A stretch of 64,000 nucleotides of DNA from Nilaparvata lugens (lineage: Eukaryota; Arthropoda; Insecta; Hemiptera; Delphacidae): contig NC_052512.1 of NCBI RefSeq assembly GCF_014356525.2, positions 2,483,114 through 2,547,113 of the forward strand, in the 5' to 3' direction. The notes beneath the pieces are model-generated. The model was given only the letters and a program-made list of their open reading frames with translations, ran no database searches and was not told where the DNA came from. Within the stretch, counting starts at the first letter, position 1. Each line of letters begins with the position of its first letter. Position numbers and translations under genes: made by a program. Shown piece by piece: positions 11,262 to 25,129 of this stretch.

Positions 11262-11443
11262 TTGAATTTTCATAATTAAGATGAAACATTTTGTCGATTA
11301 ATTATTAATTCTACATTGTTAAAAGACGATCTGGCAACAGAGCAAAGCAAGAAAGAGATAGCGCTATCAGTTTTGTTGAATGATAGACAAGGATAGCAAC
11401 ATCAATGTCAGTAAAATGGTGTCACTATAACGTGTACCTCACT
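11262..11443. mobile_element. MITE family A, diverged half copy
   Basis: Carries the family's internal landmarks in the opposite orientation (aaagacgatctggcaacag, gaaagagatagcgctatc) and ends in a decayed terminus (cgtgtacctcact at 11431-11443). The other end is missing, and the piece abuts copy 1. Confidence 0.7.
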
Positions 11444-14400
11444 GTAGTAAGATTCACCTTTTATTAAACTGTCAGCATTAGTTGAATGGGGAGCATCCAT
11501 GATATTCATGAGGAATACTGACAGTTTCAAATCAATCTCACTTCAACAAAAACTATTTCACTCAAACCATCTAGGATTTTCAAAATTTGTACCACGTGTA
11601 AATGGTGCTATTTACCTCGGTAACAACGAAAAAATAATGGGATTTCTGGGTCCTTTTCCATTGGAAAAACACTATTTTTTACAAATTTATTAACAAAAAG
11701 AGGAAGAGGTTCTCAATGAAAATGACAAAACGTATTTCAATGCTCATCTGATATAGGATTTATTTTTTTTTCTAATTTTTTGTATTCAAATTTTTAATTT
11801 TTTGTTATTATGTATAATGTGTACATAGTTTTTTTGCATTTCGCATGCATTTTTTTCAAAGTTATATATTATATCATTTATCAATTATTTGTTTCTTCTC
11901 ATTTTATCAACCATCAATTGATGCATTGTTCAGGATAGTCACCTTGTTTTGGAATATTTCTCTATTATATTCAAATCAAAATCGATTTCACTCATTCAGC
12001 CTTTCATTTACATATTTAATTTGATGAATGATAATGTGACAAATAACTTTGTATCATCATAAAATACGATATGTTATCGGATTAAAAGTTCAATATATTC
12101 AGCTAACATGGTTTTATTAATTTAGAGAATTTCCCAAGCAGTTCGTGATAATATTTCAACTGTTTCTTGTTTGGCCATAAAAACTTTTTTTCAAATAAAA
12201 AAATAGTTTGGGACTTAATCAACTAAGTTGTTTTGAAAGGAAAAGTTCAATTCAACTTCCCTTGAGAAAAAAATAGAGAAAAAGAAATAAAGAATTCAGA
12301 TGTTCTCAAGATGCAATATTATAGACGTTAATGATTTTTGTAGAATTGAGTCTCCAATAATTTATTATTGCTGATGAAGAATGAATTTTCACAAATAAGG
12401 TGTCATGTAGATATAATGGTGAAAAGCCGAGTTATATCCTAGATAAGAAACGTTAAAAATAATATGATTTAAGTTATTATCATTACAATATTTTCAATGC
12501 ATAATTATGGAATTTTGAGATTGGGAAAATGTCATACAAGACTGGAATAGTCAAAAGCTATTAGAATTCATAAATAACAACAATTTGTTTCGGCTTTACG
12601 TATTTTAAGAAAAATTTGCAAGTATTAGTTTAAGATTGTTATTGTATTTTCCAAAAGCTATACTTCCATAATAATATGCTCAATCTGAATACATTATTCA
12701 AGTATTTAATTACAATCACAATTTTTAGATTATGATTCGATTTTTCTAATTGAAGCACAAACAGAATCTCTTGATTGCGTTCAAGATTTTTTTATTCATT
12801 CTGAATGACAGAAAGTTTTTACTGAATTATAAGCACAATAACTAATTTTGCAGCCTAATAAAAATCAATGAAAATCATAAAGTACAACGATATAATTAAT
12901 GTTTGGATACAATAAGTGATGTTGTAATGAAATCACACTGAAACTGCTTGAGATTTGAAACATAGGTCTACAGACAGATCTTGATTGAAATTTTGACAGC
13001 AGAAGAAAACAAAAAACAATAATTATTTTGTAACGATAAAACAATATTTTTATATATTTACAAATATGTCACATTCTACAACCAAGAACTAAAAGATCTT
13101 GAATCACTCACTAAATTCACAAACATAACATTTCACTAAACGGTTCGATTTCCTCCTCTCATAGAATGAAGACAAATTTAATACCGTCTTTCTGTACAAA
13201 CAATAGACTGCACCTTAAAATAATCCTAGTTTTTACCAAATAGTTGTAGTAGAAGTCGGAATCGTAGTAATTAAAATTATTCAACATTTACAATAAGAAA
13301 ATTGAGCTTCTGTCTTTTTTTCTCACGTTTAAAAATTGCGTAATTGAATCGTAACAATACAAAATGATAATAGTAATTATAAATATTATCAACAATTTTT
13401 ACTGTAGCAAATAATACATAATCAATATTACAGTAAACAATAATAATAATAATAATGGTGAAAGCAAGTTGATGATGACAATAATTTAAAAAATAGAAAT
13501 AATGTTAATCTACATACCGGTACTTCAAATTATTTAAAGTACAACCTCTAACGAACATATTTATATTAATTGGATAATCAAGCCTAGGGTAGGTAATCAT
13601 CATTATACAGAAGTCAATCTTTAGGGTAATGTATTATTAATATTACAAGAAATAAATTATCTCCACTAACAAGTCATAATGTACACAATATTCTCCTCAC
13701 TATTTATATAAAAAGAAGGCTAATCACAATCATTCTATACACACTCTTCTTCTAGGTTATTCTAGTGTTAGTTTTGGATCAATGGCAAGGATAAGTAACA
13801 GCTTCAAGTGACTTTATCTTAGAGTATACAAGATATATAATATTACAATCATAAATAGGACAGTATCTTCAACAATTTTCAACGGAATTTATAAAGACGG
13901 TTTAGTTTCATTAAAATGACGGAGAGTGGGATACAAGATAAAACATGGAAATTATAATAATTATTTAAATTAGAGCATGAATTGTCATGGACAATAATCA
14001 TTCAAGATTGATATGAATTTTGTGTTACAATTAATTTGGGCCTCAACATTATTGGGAAAGAGAAAATCTTTAGGAATTGATATGAAAACAGAGTAGGGAT
14101 AGAACCAGGAACGAAAACAAACAAAGAATTCAACATGATATTTTAAAGGGTAACTTCAAAGAGTTTGAAAATAAACATAATATACAAAGGTTAAAAAATA
14201 AGAACATAAGCTACATCTACAGATTCCTTTATTAAATTTAAAGACTCGGAACTCCATGTTCGTGTATCTGAGGAATATTCAAAGCTCTTCTTCAATATTA
14301 TTGTGGTATTCTGTATATTTACAACATACTATTTTTCTTCACTTGAGGATGATATCCTCTTAAAACATATACTGCGTGCTGATTAGGGAGGAATTATCAA

Positions 14401-16189
14401 TGATTACTTCAATGTTGGATGCCCTAGATAAACATAGATTATACAGATGGTACAGTCATTACATAATAAATTACGAATGAATAATAAACCATTTTTCAAG
14501 CATCATAATTTTTAAAACGGTCAAATTTTTGAATTCAACAGAGTATTAAAGAATTAACAGGTACGGTCCCTTACACTGAATTGGCAACTATCAAAACTAC
14601 TATAGCCTATTTCATTTGTATGTTATTCTATACTTTAGAGAAATGAATGTGATCGTTGTGCATGGAAAAATACACAATCTATATTATTTGTGATGTTTTG
14701 GCAGCAAATTGAATTGAATAATTTCCCTGGGAGTCACATTATATTCACTAAAAAATTCCAAGGGAAGCCTAAAATAATATGAATGATGAAACAACCTATT
14801 CAGCAAGATTTAGTTTAGAACATGGATAGATTATTTCACAAAATAGTGAAAAACTTTGAATACGTATAAAAAGTATATTTTGAATGAGCTTGAATTAAAA
14901 TTGAAAATCAACCTAAATGAGCAATGAGTACTTATACTTGAAAAGTCACAATTCAACGATTTTTTTCAAATTTTGGTTAGTTGTATAGGCCTACTAGTAA
15001 ATTGCTAAATTAAGAAACCTCAAACAGAAATCAATATGATTTTCTGAGGAAGACGTTAGGAATGATAGGCTCATCATTGGGATACAACGATAAAAATAAT
15101 TTTAGAATTGAATAAGAAATTGTTATACCATTTGTAATGTATTTTAAGGTCTAGTAAAAGAAAATAGATGGATATTTCCCAAATGGACACTATATCTTTA
15201 TTGATATAATTTGAATAATTCAAACTTTTTGGATATCCAGTCGTTTTTTTTTAATCCACTCACTTTTTTATAATTGTTTCCTTATAATTTATGGAGTTTT
15301 CATGGGAATAAAACTAGTGGAACCCATAATCCGTCCTTTATACTGTTCCGGCCTCTGTTCCCATAAGCAATAGATTATTGAGGTTTAACTGTACTAATGG
15401 GACTGTGCTTTTTTAACAGGAAAAACTTATAGAAATATCAATTCATATCTATGGTAGTATGACTTTCAACCAAAAATACAGTGTACTTCCATTTCAGCTT
15501 TCATTTGTAATTGAATTGTATCGTCAAAAATAATAATTGAAAGAACAGAATTATAATAAAGGATTATTTCTGAATGAAAACCATGTGAACTTTTACACAT
15601 TTACAACAAAAATAGAATAATTATTTCTGACTACAGCTTTTTATAATATACAGTATACAGTTTTAAACACCAACCATCAACTAGGCACAAACCAGCTCTT
15701 GATACATTATTTCATAATTTACTAATAATTACAAACATGGCCTCATAAATGCAGCATGAATCAATACAGAGTATTTCAGAGTGAATTAACCAATTTCAGA
15801 TAGATTCATTATAATGAAAAAATGGCTCAGCATCAACATATCTTTACTTAAATATTCTCGAAAAATGCATCAAAAGTATTCAATATGTCCTCCAAAAATC
15901 CACATAAACTTGGCAATCCAAAACTGTTTGTAAGATGTTTTCTGTCTTCGAAGTGACTAAAATTGATACTATTTGTCAATATCAAGAAGTAACAGAACTT
16001 TCTGTTGTAAAGGTAACATAGGTTTGAATACGGTATAACTCAAGCTAATTTTGTGAAATGGAGACCAATTGTTTTCTTACCACTAGGCCTACGTCTTTCT
16101 TTTAGTTCCAGTCTTCTTTGAATGTGGTGCGTGGTAGTGATATACCAAATTGGGAAATAAAAAGTCAAGTTTCTTATAATAAAAAGACT
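11444..16189. other. Plain AT-rich intergenic DNA
   Basis: Nearly 5 kb with no convincing exon, RNA gene or terminal inverted repeat on either strand. Short taa and ataat runs (for example 13440-13457) are the only structure noticed. Confidence 0.45.
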
Positions 16190-16350
16190 AAGAAATTGTC
16201 AAAACCACAGATTCTATTGATAGTTAAAAACGAGTTTATCAGAGATTGACAATGGTGTAACAACCGAAGCCGGTCTTTCTATCAATATCTGTGTTTTTTT
16301 ACAATTTCTTAGTATTTTTATTTAAACAAAAAGTAACTTAACAATCATTT
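16180..16350 (+). repeat. Solo Penelope-type terminal repeat fragment
   Basis: Contains caccgattgacaatggtg-like sequence shared with the Penelope-like terminal repeats at 30050-30390, 30735-31085, 35040-35415 and 35636-35960: tttatcagagattgacaatg, aaccgaagccggtctttct and acaatttcttagt. The hammerhead-like core at 16240-16279 has the same U3/A8 pair as the other copies but GAAG instead of GAAA. Confidence 0.65.
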
Positions 16351-16654
16351 TTAGACAGCCGATGGCTTTTCGTGTTCAACAGAGAAACAGAAGTTGTCCA
16401 GGAAAAAAGACCAGATAGCCTATCATACCTGGGGCCAAATCCACCAACTGATCTATCCACTTCTAGGAAATTCTATGTGGGATATATTGAACATTTATTA
16501 AACATTTTTATAAATTACACTATTTTTCGAATAAATGAATAATTAGTATGTGATATGTCAATGTAAAGTCTTTTCTCATAATAAACAAAAATATTTGTAA
16601 TTGTGTCATTCATTTAGAAACACCCTATATTGTAGAGCTTCAAGAATATTTTTA

Positions 16655-16825
16655 AAGGTGCGTACAGTTATAATTTTATGTACCGCGAACATGAGCAATC
16701 CACTTTCAATCAGCTGACTATATCTGTTTTTATAGAAACGGTAAGATACAGATATAAAAAGCTTGGCATCAGCTGATTAAAAGTGAATTGCTCATGTTCG
16801 CGGCACGTAAATCTGTACGCACCTT
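16655..16825. mobile_element. MITE, TIR aaggtgcgtacag
   Basis: The left end aaggtgcgtacagttataat and right end ctgtacgcacctt are inverted. The inner arms also pair (gcgaacatgagcaat against attgctcatgttcgcg; aatcagctga against tcagctgatt), giving an almost continuous hairpin. No coding sequence. Confidence 0.78.
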
Positions 16826-16924
16826 AAGAGTTGCATTCATGAAAATTATTACTGATAAACGTCTTCAAGGTCCATGAATACTTTGTCAGATTCTCACACT
16901 CGAATCTAGTTATCAGCAAATATA

Positions 16925-17114
16925 AAGCTGCGTTTAAACCAAAGTTATTAACAAAATGTTGATAATTTAATCCTTATAGATTCTATTAGATTGAACATAA
17001 CTCTTATCATACACATGATTAACATATGTGTTTGACAAGTTCCGTTCAATCTAATAGAATCTATAAGGATTAAGCTATTAAAATTTTGTTAATAGCGTTG
17101 GTGTAAACGCAGCT
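16925..17114. mobile_element. Hairpin MITE, second copy of the 8151 family
   Basis: Has aagctgcgtttaaacc at the left, ggtgtaaacgcagctt at the right and TA on both sides. The inner arms (ttatagattctattagattg against caatctaatagaatctataa) are almost perfectly complementary. Confidence 0.82.
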
Positions 17115-17116
17115 TA

Positions 17117-19042
17117 TATTCGTATTAAGTCATGGTTCAAATTCAAACCAACAATGAATAGGAAATGTAATGCTTCAAGGCTGAATAGGTTGGGATAATC
17201 TTAGTTTAAATTAGTATTAAGCGAATAAGCTTATTGCCAAATTTTTAGATACATATTTGTATCGACATAAGTATAATCCCAATATGATAAACTGTATCAA
17301 CTGATGTAGTTGCTTGGTTGACAAGGATCTCTTATAACTATCAATGCAATTGATGATTATGGAGTAGGCCTACTCTATAGAGAAAGTCAAATGCATTTTT
17401 ATGAAAGTGAATTCAGATATTCTAAATGAGTTGTACTTCATAAAATAACAAATTGATAACATTTTGAAATACACTTGATGCCACTATTCAATAATGATTC
17501 TAAGACATTAAACACCAATATAAGCCACAATTATGCATTTCTAATGTACATGCTATGTACTTAAAAGACACTTCTATTAGAAACAACTATATCAAGGCGG
17601 AACAATGGACATATTTTATTGCTTTCGAGAATTTCAACCAGTTATTTCAAACCAGTTCAATAAAAAATAAAGGAAGAAGGCCACAAATCCAAAGATAAAA
17701 TATCTGAATTGTAGAGAAGTTTAAAATTATTGGTCTAAAAAATCCAAATTGATGGAAAATAATTATAAAAACGTTACTGCATATTAGAGACTCATCAGTC
17801 CATCCTCCATTACAGGCCAAGAAAAATAGTCAAACCACCACTAATTAGATTCTTTCTCAAACTGGAATCAATAATAGAGTATTCAGCATCGGAACATCCC
17901 ACAATTACGTAACGCTCTAAGGGAGTAGGGCAATTTATTACATACAATAGATAAATCTTCATTATACAGGAGGAGATCTAATAAATTTAGCGTTAGGTAA
18001 TATAGGGATGTTCCGATAGCCATCAACTACTACTCAAGTTCTAAGACAACATTTCTACATTAAAATGTGATGTTACTACACTATACTAAAATGGACCAGA
18101 ACAAACAATTTCCAATATTTCACTGAGATTAGCAAATATTTAAGACTATAAGGTACAATATGATAAGCTTTTAGGCATTGCACAATGATATCTTTTGCTA
18201 AGGCATTTTTCTTAATAGAAAGGTCTATTTATAGAGACAATAAATACTTCATATACGCATGATACTAATCAGAAACTATAAAATATTTCCTTATTTTGAT
18301 AAATTTACAACAATCAATAGGATACAGATGTTTATTGCTGTCACTTCAAACGATATGCAAAAGCATGTAATTTGTACTGAATTTGTAGGTAATTATTCCT
18401 AGTTGTTAGTTCATTTGTATGTATGTTAATAAAAGGCATTCGATTCTGTTTACCAAGTAAACTGCAGTTAATATAATCTCAAGAATGTATTCGAAATAGA
18501 AAGTAGAAAACCTCCACGTTTTCCGGCTGATCATCTTTCAGATTTAATTGAAGGAGCCAAAATGTATTCACTCTTATGGCTTTTATTGGAAGAGAAATCC
18601 TTTCAGATTTTCTGACTTGTATTAGCCAAATGTATGAGGAAACGGTTCTTTAAATCATGATACTAACAAACACCAGGTTTTCATCTTGAATGGAGAATAA
18701 TTTCAAACAATTTTTCAGTAAAATAATGGTTGAATAGCTTGAACCAATCAATCGCTCGATTCTTTAAAATTGTATTTTCAAAAACTTTGAATGACTATTA
18801 CAAAGCCTACAGTTTAAATTGTATTGGTCGAATTCATTCTTGAAGCTGAATTAACCAAGTTTATATCAATTAAATAAAATGTTGAAAATAAATTAAGAAA
18901 TATCACACATTAATAGACATACTCAGTTAATGAATATAGATATTCATAACTTTATGAGATAGAAAATAATACATAATATTCGATCTATTGAAACATACAT
19001 TACAACTGAGATTTTGTAGCTTTCATTTAGAAGTTGAAGTGT
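17117..19042. other. Gene-free AT-rich stretch
   Basis: No exon, RNA gene or terminal inverted repeats recognised on either strand. Confidence 0.4.
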
Positions 19043-19166
19043 CGGTTGCACAACCGTGATTAATTTCACGAGAACCAATCAGAGAAGGCGTTTTTGAAGA
19101 CGGCTTCACTGATTGGTTCTCGTGGAATTATTCACGGTTAAAATTTAACCGGCTGTTGTGCAACCG
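19043..19166. mobile_element. Short palindromic MITE, TIR cggttgcacaaccg
   Basis: Ends are cggttgcacaaccgtgatta and ctgttgtgcaaccg. The centre is also inverted: cacgagaaccaatcag against ctgattggttctcgtg around a short loop near 19095. The whole 124 bp can fold on itself. Confidence 0.78.
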
Positions 19167-21066
19167 GGACAAAGAATTATTTTATATGCCTCTGTTAGCC
19201 ATCTAAGATACCCGTAAATAGCTTTAGCAGTAACCGTTTAACAATTTTTTTGTATTTATAATAGAGATATTTCACATTATTAAACCTATTACGATTAATG
19301 TATATAGTGGATAAATTTGGTGTTTGTAATGTTTGATAAGTTTCATTGCATTTTCAACTGCACATTTGAAATTCTTACAATACTTTTAGTTACTAGTCTC
19401 AAATAATTAATAGTTGTAATTGCTTTCATCTTGTTTTTGTGAAAATAAATTGAATATTTCTAGGAACTATGGTGTGATCCTCGTTATAACAAATATTCAA
19501 CAACAATTTTATGGTGTTATACTATTTATATTCCCAATAATTATTATAATCAATATACATCAGTATTAAAAGTATCATGATGAATGATTTTTCATAAGGG
19601 AATGAACTGCGAAATATCAATCAAAGTATATAAATGGAGATTACATGAAGATGAAGAATATGAATGAGAAATGAATATAAATGAAGGGTAGTCTAAGATT
19701 CTATGTGATTAAAAATGACATGATAATGTGATGATTCATGACTGGGTGTATCACATCTTTCGTGAGGTGAAGTTCATCATTAGTTCATATGCAGGTACTT
19801 CAAAAACGAAGCAGATAGTGTGATTGATCGTGTTGTAATGTATAGAATCAATCCTAAACCGCTCACAAATATTGCGTAATTTATTAAACATGCCCAACAG
19901 TTATATTTTAAACTACAAATCCATCGTAAAGCAAGTTTTGTTCGACTATTAAATAGTTTATTTCAAATTAAATTTTTGATGCTACTCAATTTTCTCAGGA
20001 ATGTTGGTCAGATAATTTCAAAAAGTGGTGCAAAATCAAAGATATTGAAAAATGAATCATTTAAGATCTAAGTTAAGGTGGTCCCATTGAATCGGATAGT
20101 AAATGTCCTAGTCATATTGATTTATGTTCGCTGATGGGAATAATACAATTTATTCGATCTTTCCATAATCCAACTTGTATAGAGAAAAATGTGAATTTCT
20201 AGAACACTAACAAAATATCTAATGAAATGGAAATTGACAATTTGATAATGTTCTATTAGGCACGATAGGCAACTATTTGAATGTGTTAGTCAAGTAGTCT
20301 AAAAAAAGACAGTTTATATACGAAAAGAAAATGTTCTATGAACCGAGAGACAATGTAAACAAACATGCGGTAGTGAGGTATTCTCTATCGAATGACATAC
20401 ATATTTCTCAGACATAAGATAACATGAAATAACATTTTATTGCGCATGTGCAGTGACTGACAAAAAAGGATTGCTACCTCCCTAACTTCATGCAGCTTGA
20501 GCTGCAAATTGTGTACTCTTTAATATTATGCTATAATATAACGCTTTAAAATATGTTATTAAAAATGTTTGCTGTTGCATTTTGAAAAAAAACCTATTTT
20601 GGATGAAAGTGAACGCATTTTCATTTTCGGTGATTGATTTTTCAAGAATAATTGTCTAAAGGTTAGATTATTGCTGAACATGATTGAATTATATCACTGT
20701 CAAAATGATTTTTCTTCTAAATACGTTATTGCATAGTAAGTTCCTTTCAAACTGAAAAATACAATTGGAATAACCACCATAGATTCAAATTTAATCATGA
20801 ATATTTTAATGATTCAAATGGTTATGATAAATATAGTCAATAAATTATTAGAAATTATTCAAGTTAATACTACTTCAGTAATAATCGAGCTGTATGTTTG
20901 TTATTCATAATAATATAGTATTTTTGAGGACTGACAATTCATTCAAATTGTATCAAAGTCTACTACTGACTTGTTCAAGAGAAAAAATAAAAAAGTGGAA
21001 ATTGATAGTTGTAGGTTCAAGTGTCTCGTTGAAAGTTAAAATATTGATGTCATAAATTAAATTGAA
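19167..21066. other. Gene-free AT-rich stretch
   Basis: No gene or element recognised. Plain AT-rich sequence with no long open frame. Confidence 0.4.
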
Positions 21067-21137
21067 AAAATGAGACACAGATGTTGTCAATACCACTAAC
21101 TTGACAAAGTGGTGACAACATCTATGTCTCATTTTTT
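21067..21137. repeat. Near-perfect 71-bp hairpin
   Basis: Arms aaatgagacacagatgttgt and its inverse acaacatctatgtctcattt are about 30 bp long with one mismatch in this part, around a loop of about 12 nt near 21100. It may be the core of a small MITE or a small-RNA hairpin; no flanking duplication was resolved. Confidence 0.6.
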
Positions 21138-21459
21138 CATTAAGGAGAAATACAACAATATCTCTTCAAAAACAATCAATTTCATAAATATTAAATTCAT
21201 TTCTTGACTAACATTTCTCAATAATTATTCTGACTCTGAATTATAATAGCCTACCAAAAGATTTTCAGACAGGAAGGAATATAATTATCCAATGGAGAAT
21301 AAGAGTGAGGCCACTTTTTAGAGATGAATTTCTTCAATAAAATAGATTGTGTTTGTATCACGTATGTATCACATTGGCACGTAAAAACAATATTTAGAAG
21401 CCTCAAGTTTAAAATTGAGATTAATCATTATCATCCTGTGAAGTTTGCATCACAGTGAA

Positions 21460-22670
21460 ATCATCAAGGTCTAAAAATACAGGTCATAACACGATCCCGT
21501 GATGCATTGCAAAATCGCCATTTTGTGGGGTTCTAGTTCACAAATTTTCATATTATTTATCAGCTGTTATCATTATAGAGTAAACAACATGATGTGTTAT
21601 TTATAATATTTTCCAAGGGGCATTGCTTGACTTTGAATTGTAAAATAAATTCTTCCGACATTAATAGTATTCAGATTCCATTTAGAAACTGAGTTGTTGA
21701 TTTTGAGATTTATTTGATTGGGAACTTCTAACTGTTTCTCAAGTTAGCCTCTTGCCCCAATGCCTTATGAATAATAACATGTTACAAGAATAAGAACAAT
21801 TTTTAATCTATATAAATGAAAGTCGAGCCTCAAATTTTGACATTCAATAACTTTTTCAAGTGTGCACCGAATTTGATGAATTTTTCTCAGTTGTGTTCGT
21901 TATGTTCAGGACCAGGTTTATAGCCTATCAAATTTAATCAGACTTCAGGACTCTTTCCTACGGTCCTTCAAAGTTTACATGAGTAATCCTTATGGGAGAA
22001 GATTTGTGAGCTGGCCACACACATAAATAAAAATCAGGTGTTATAATCATTGCGACATACAACAGCCGTCGGTAAATAGTAGACAAGAATTTGTGCTGCT
22101 CCATAACCGCCCATGTATTTTATTCTAAACGCCTCGACTAAAAACAAAATTACTCTTCTGTGTGTAACCATCCAGCAGTGCGGCCTCAGGTTGAAGACTT
22201 ACATGCTCTAAAGACATTGCTTTGTTTCGAATAATTGTGCTGTCTTCGGTGTTCAGAATTAATTGATTTTTATTAAACTATTTATTTTGCAGTTGGAAAA
22301 TTATCTATATAAATAAAATGCCGCATCGTGCCTCCTCAGGTTTAGCTCCAGCTAAAGTTTGTCATGAGATGCATGAAGTGAGATGCAGTTTAATGATTAA
22401 CCTATGTGGCGGTACGAAGTTCGCCGGGCCAGCTAGTAATAAATAAATTATTGAGCCATTTATTATTGAAATTTCATTAGTAAATATTCTGTAATCTGAA
22501 TTTACATATTATCCGAAACAGAATATTGTTTTTAAAATGCATAATGCATGATTTTGTTACTAGCAAATTAAATTAGATTGGATTTTCAAATGTACCGCCA
22601 TAAAAACCGCACAAAATGGCCGCTCCATAAGAAACACGGGTGTCTTGACCTGGTTTCTATAGACCTTGGA
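21460..22670. mobile_element. Diverged TIR element hosting a Helitron
   Basis: The segment 21463-21535 (aaggtctaaaaatacaggtc ... aaaatcgccattttgtgggg) is imperfectly repeated in inverse order at about 22595-22668 (aaccgcacaaaatggccgct ... gacctggtttctatagacct). The arms share roughly two thirds of their bases. The interior holds the Helitron at 21807-22436 and no coding sequence. Confidence 0.45.
21807..22436 (+). mobile_element. Non-autonomous Helitron, copy 1
   Basis: Starts tctatataaatgaaagtcga after an A and ends gccgggccagctag before a T. These are the 5'-TC and 3'-CTAG termini and the A/T insertion site that define Helitrons. A short GC-rich hairpin (ggcg and cgcc around gtacgaagtt) lies just before the 3' end. 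The family match to 53423-53975 covers the first 270 and last 60 bp. No complete Rep/helicase; only atgccgcatcgtgcc near 22318 resembles the start of a Rep frame. Confidence 0.8.
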
Positions 22671-23943
22671 AATCATACAGTACAAGTGACTATAAGAGAG
22701 ATAGGTTGAATATGGAAGTAAACTCTAATCTTAATAGTAATATTTAAAAGTACAGTCTTTCGCCGTTATACCAGCTTTTCAACTCATCAACACAACCGCC
22801 TGCTTCGAATTTTTGCAGTAATAATTGATGGAAAGTGGGAGTTAGTAGATCATTAATTGCTCAAATATTCGACTTTCAATCAAACCCCATGATAATATTG
22901 TTTGTGTTTGTACTAGTGACAAGGTTCTCCAATACCGGTATTGTACTGTTTCAAATATCCATCTCTTTTCAACTTGGCCACAAAAGTATTCAACTTGTCA
23001 AAATGTTTAAAAATATTAGATGGGAAGAGCTCTTAATATGACAACCAATCCCACTTCCAACAATCATGATGTGTCATCAAGCTATTCATCTTCATCAGAC
23101 ATTCTATTTCTAAATTCTTTACACTTATTATCAACATTCAAAAACAATCAAACAACAAACAAGTAATAGTTATTGATAATAAAATTTTATACAAAAAAAC
23201 ACACAACCTTTTTAAAATAGATTATAATTATCTGGAATTCCAAAATTGACTATATTTTTCAGTGTGTGTTTCCATAAAAAACAGACGTTACAAATAAAAT
23301 ACATTACAGTACCATATAATTTCGGCAAATAAACTGCTCAATATTAATTTACTAGTCAGTTCCAATCGGTCCTAAAATTGAAAGTAGAAACAGTGGTGTC
23401 TGTTTTGTAATTTGAACCGACTGGCAAAGTAGTTTTGATCCTACTCTCTGCAGAATCCGAAGGTAGACCGAAATATAGACATAATTTTCTAGTGAGTGAC
23501 GTTCTACATACTTCTGTACTCCTGGCACTTAGTTGTGGTAGCCTCCTGGCAGTCTATACTTACTCCCCTCGGTAGTGACCTGTGACCTGTTCCCTGCTCC
23601 CTGCTCCCACCTCCTTCTTCATTGTTCCAGCAAAACAAGATGATATCTGTTGGAGAATTGAATGGTGATGGTGATTCCTAAGTGCGGTTGATGGTGATAC
23701 AGTCTATTTGATCCTGCAAATGTTCAATAATTTAAATTGGAATAAATCAGAATGCATACAACAATATATTAGAAATAAAATCAATGAGATATACTTCCCC
23801 ACATGGCCTATAGATCCGTGTATAGTGAGAGAATTCTTACTGATCATTCTTATTTCACACTTACTGATTTGTTCAAAAACAAATAATTTTTGTGAGATAA
23901 TACCGAAATCATTTCTTTACAATTTATACATGATTAATTATAA
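22671..23943. other. Gene-free stretch
   Basis: No supported gene. At about 23480-23640 the minus strand has short open stretches rich in Gly/Arg that I considered and rejected as an exon. Confidence 0.4.
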
Positions 23944-24387
23944 AGGGTGTTTACGAAATCTCTACCAATACTCTAGGGCATTGTTCCTGGTTAAGAAACA
24001 TATCTAAATCCATATTTAAATTGTCCAGAAGTCTTCAATTTATTACTCACACGGCGGCCATTTTGCTTTTTTGACATATTTTTTTTCCAAATCATACGAA
24101 ACATACGAAATTGAAACTTTGCACAATCATTTATAGCAACTGGACAAAGCTAAAAAATTATGAGTCAAAATTATGATATTTTTTAGCTTTGTCTAGTTGT
24201 TATAAATGATTGTGCAAAGTTTCAATAGGTCATGTTTTACCATTATTTAGAAAAAAAAAAATGAAAAAAGCAAAATGGTCGCTGTGTGAGTAACTAGACT
24301 TCCGGACAATTTAAATATGATATTTAGATATGTTTCTTACACAGGATTAATGCCCTGGAGTATTGGTAGGGAGTTCGTAAGCACCCT
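23944..24387. mobile_element. MITE, long TIR starting agggtg
   Basis: Left end agggtgtttacgaaatctct and right end gagttcgtaagcaccct are inverted, and pairing continues through most of the element (tctaccaatactc against gagtattggtag; cacaatcatttatagcaact near the centre). Arms of about 200 bp make a full-length hairpin. A broken copy is at 7085-7590. Confidence 0.82.
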
Positions 24388-25129
24388 GTAGAATGATATC
24401 CAAAACTAATCAAAACAGGTCACTTTGAATAAATACACAATAATCTCAAAATGAAGACAATTTCAATTCAAATTACGCACATCAGTAATACTTTATGAGG
24501 CAATGAGTGCAGCATAGCAATAAGGAAGATGAAAAGAAATCAAATTATAGAATTCAATGTACGAGTACCAAAGTACATCCTCAACATAGTACAAGCAAGA
24601 AGTGGAAATCTTGAACAACGAAATTCAATAAAATGATGAATTGAAAAACCATAGATACTGGATTTCCTAATATTCCCTATGGGAGTTTTTTTTTGGGAGG
24701 AAAACATTCAAAGCTTTTAATAAGAACTAATGCAGTCAAGCCTCTACATCATAAAATCCTCTACGATAAAAATTTGTCGCATGATATTTCATAATTAATT
24801 GTTACTATATTTCACCTCTAAGACAATATTTTCCACAACTTTGTTAGAGAGAGCTTCAACTGTATATAGAACTGCAAAATTATTGTAAAAAATAATGTTT
24901 TGTGGAAGTTGCATTGTGTACAAGTGACTTAACAAAGCAAGCTGCGCTTTGCGCTATACATGGTCATTGCATTTTATTCAAAAATGTTGCAAGTTAGCAT
25001 ACAGAGTGAGCATAAATATTATTGAATACATTTCATAGGTGAATAAAAAAATAACAAACAATAGTGGCGCGCCTATTTTTGTGGCAAAAATTGGTGTAGC
25101 TTCTATAATTTGTGATGACCTTCATAGAA
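24388..25129. other. Gene-free stretch
   Basis: No gene or clear element. AT-rich flank of the minisatellite. Confidence 0.4.

Noticed and set aside
23480..23640. Minus-strand stretch that could end a protein in KYRLPGGYHN
   Set aside because: A stop lies directly upstream in that frame with no convincing acceptor, and the Gly/Arg content comes from a simple repeated ggagcagg sequence.
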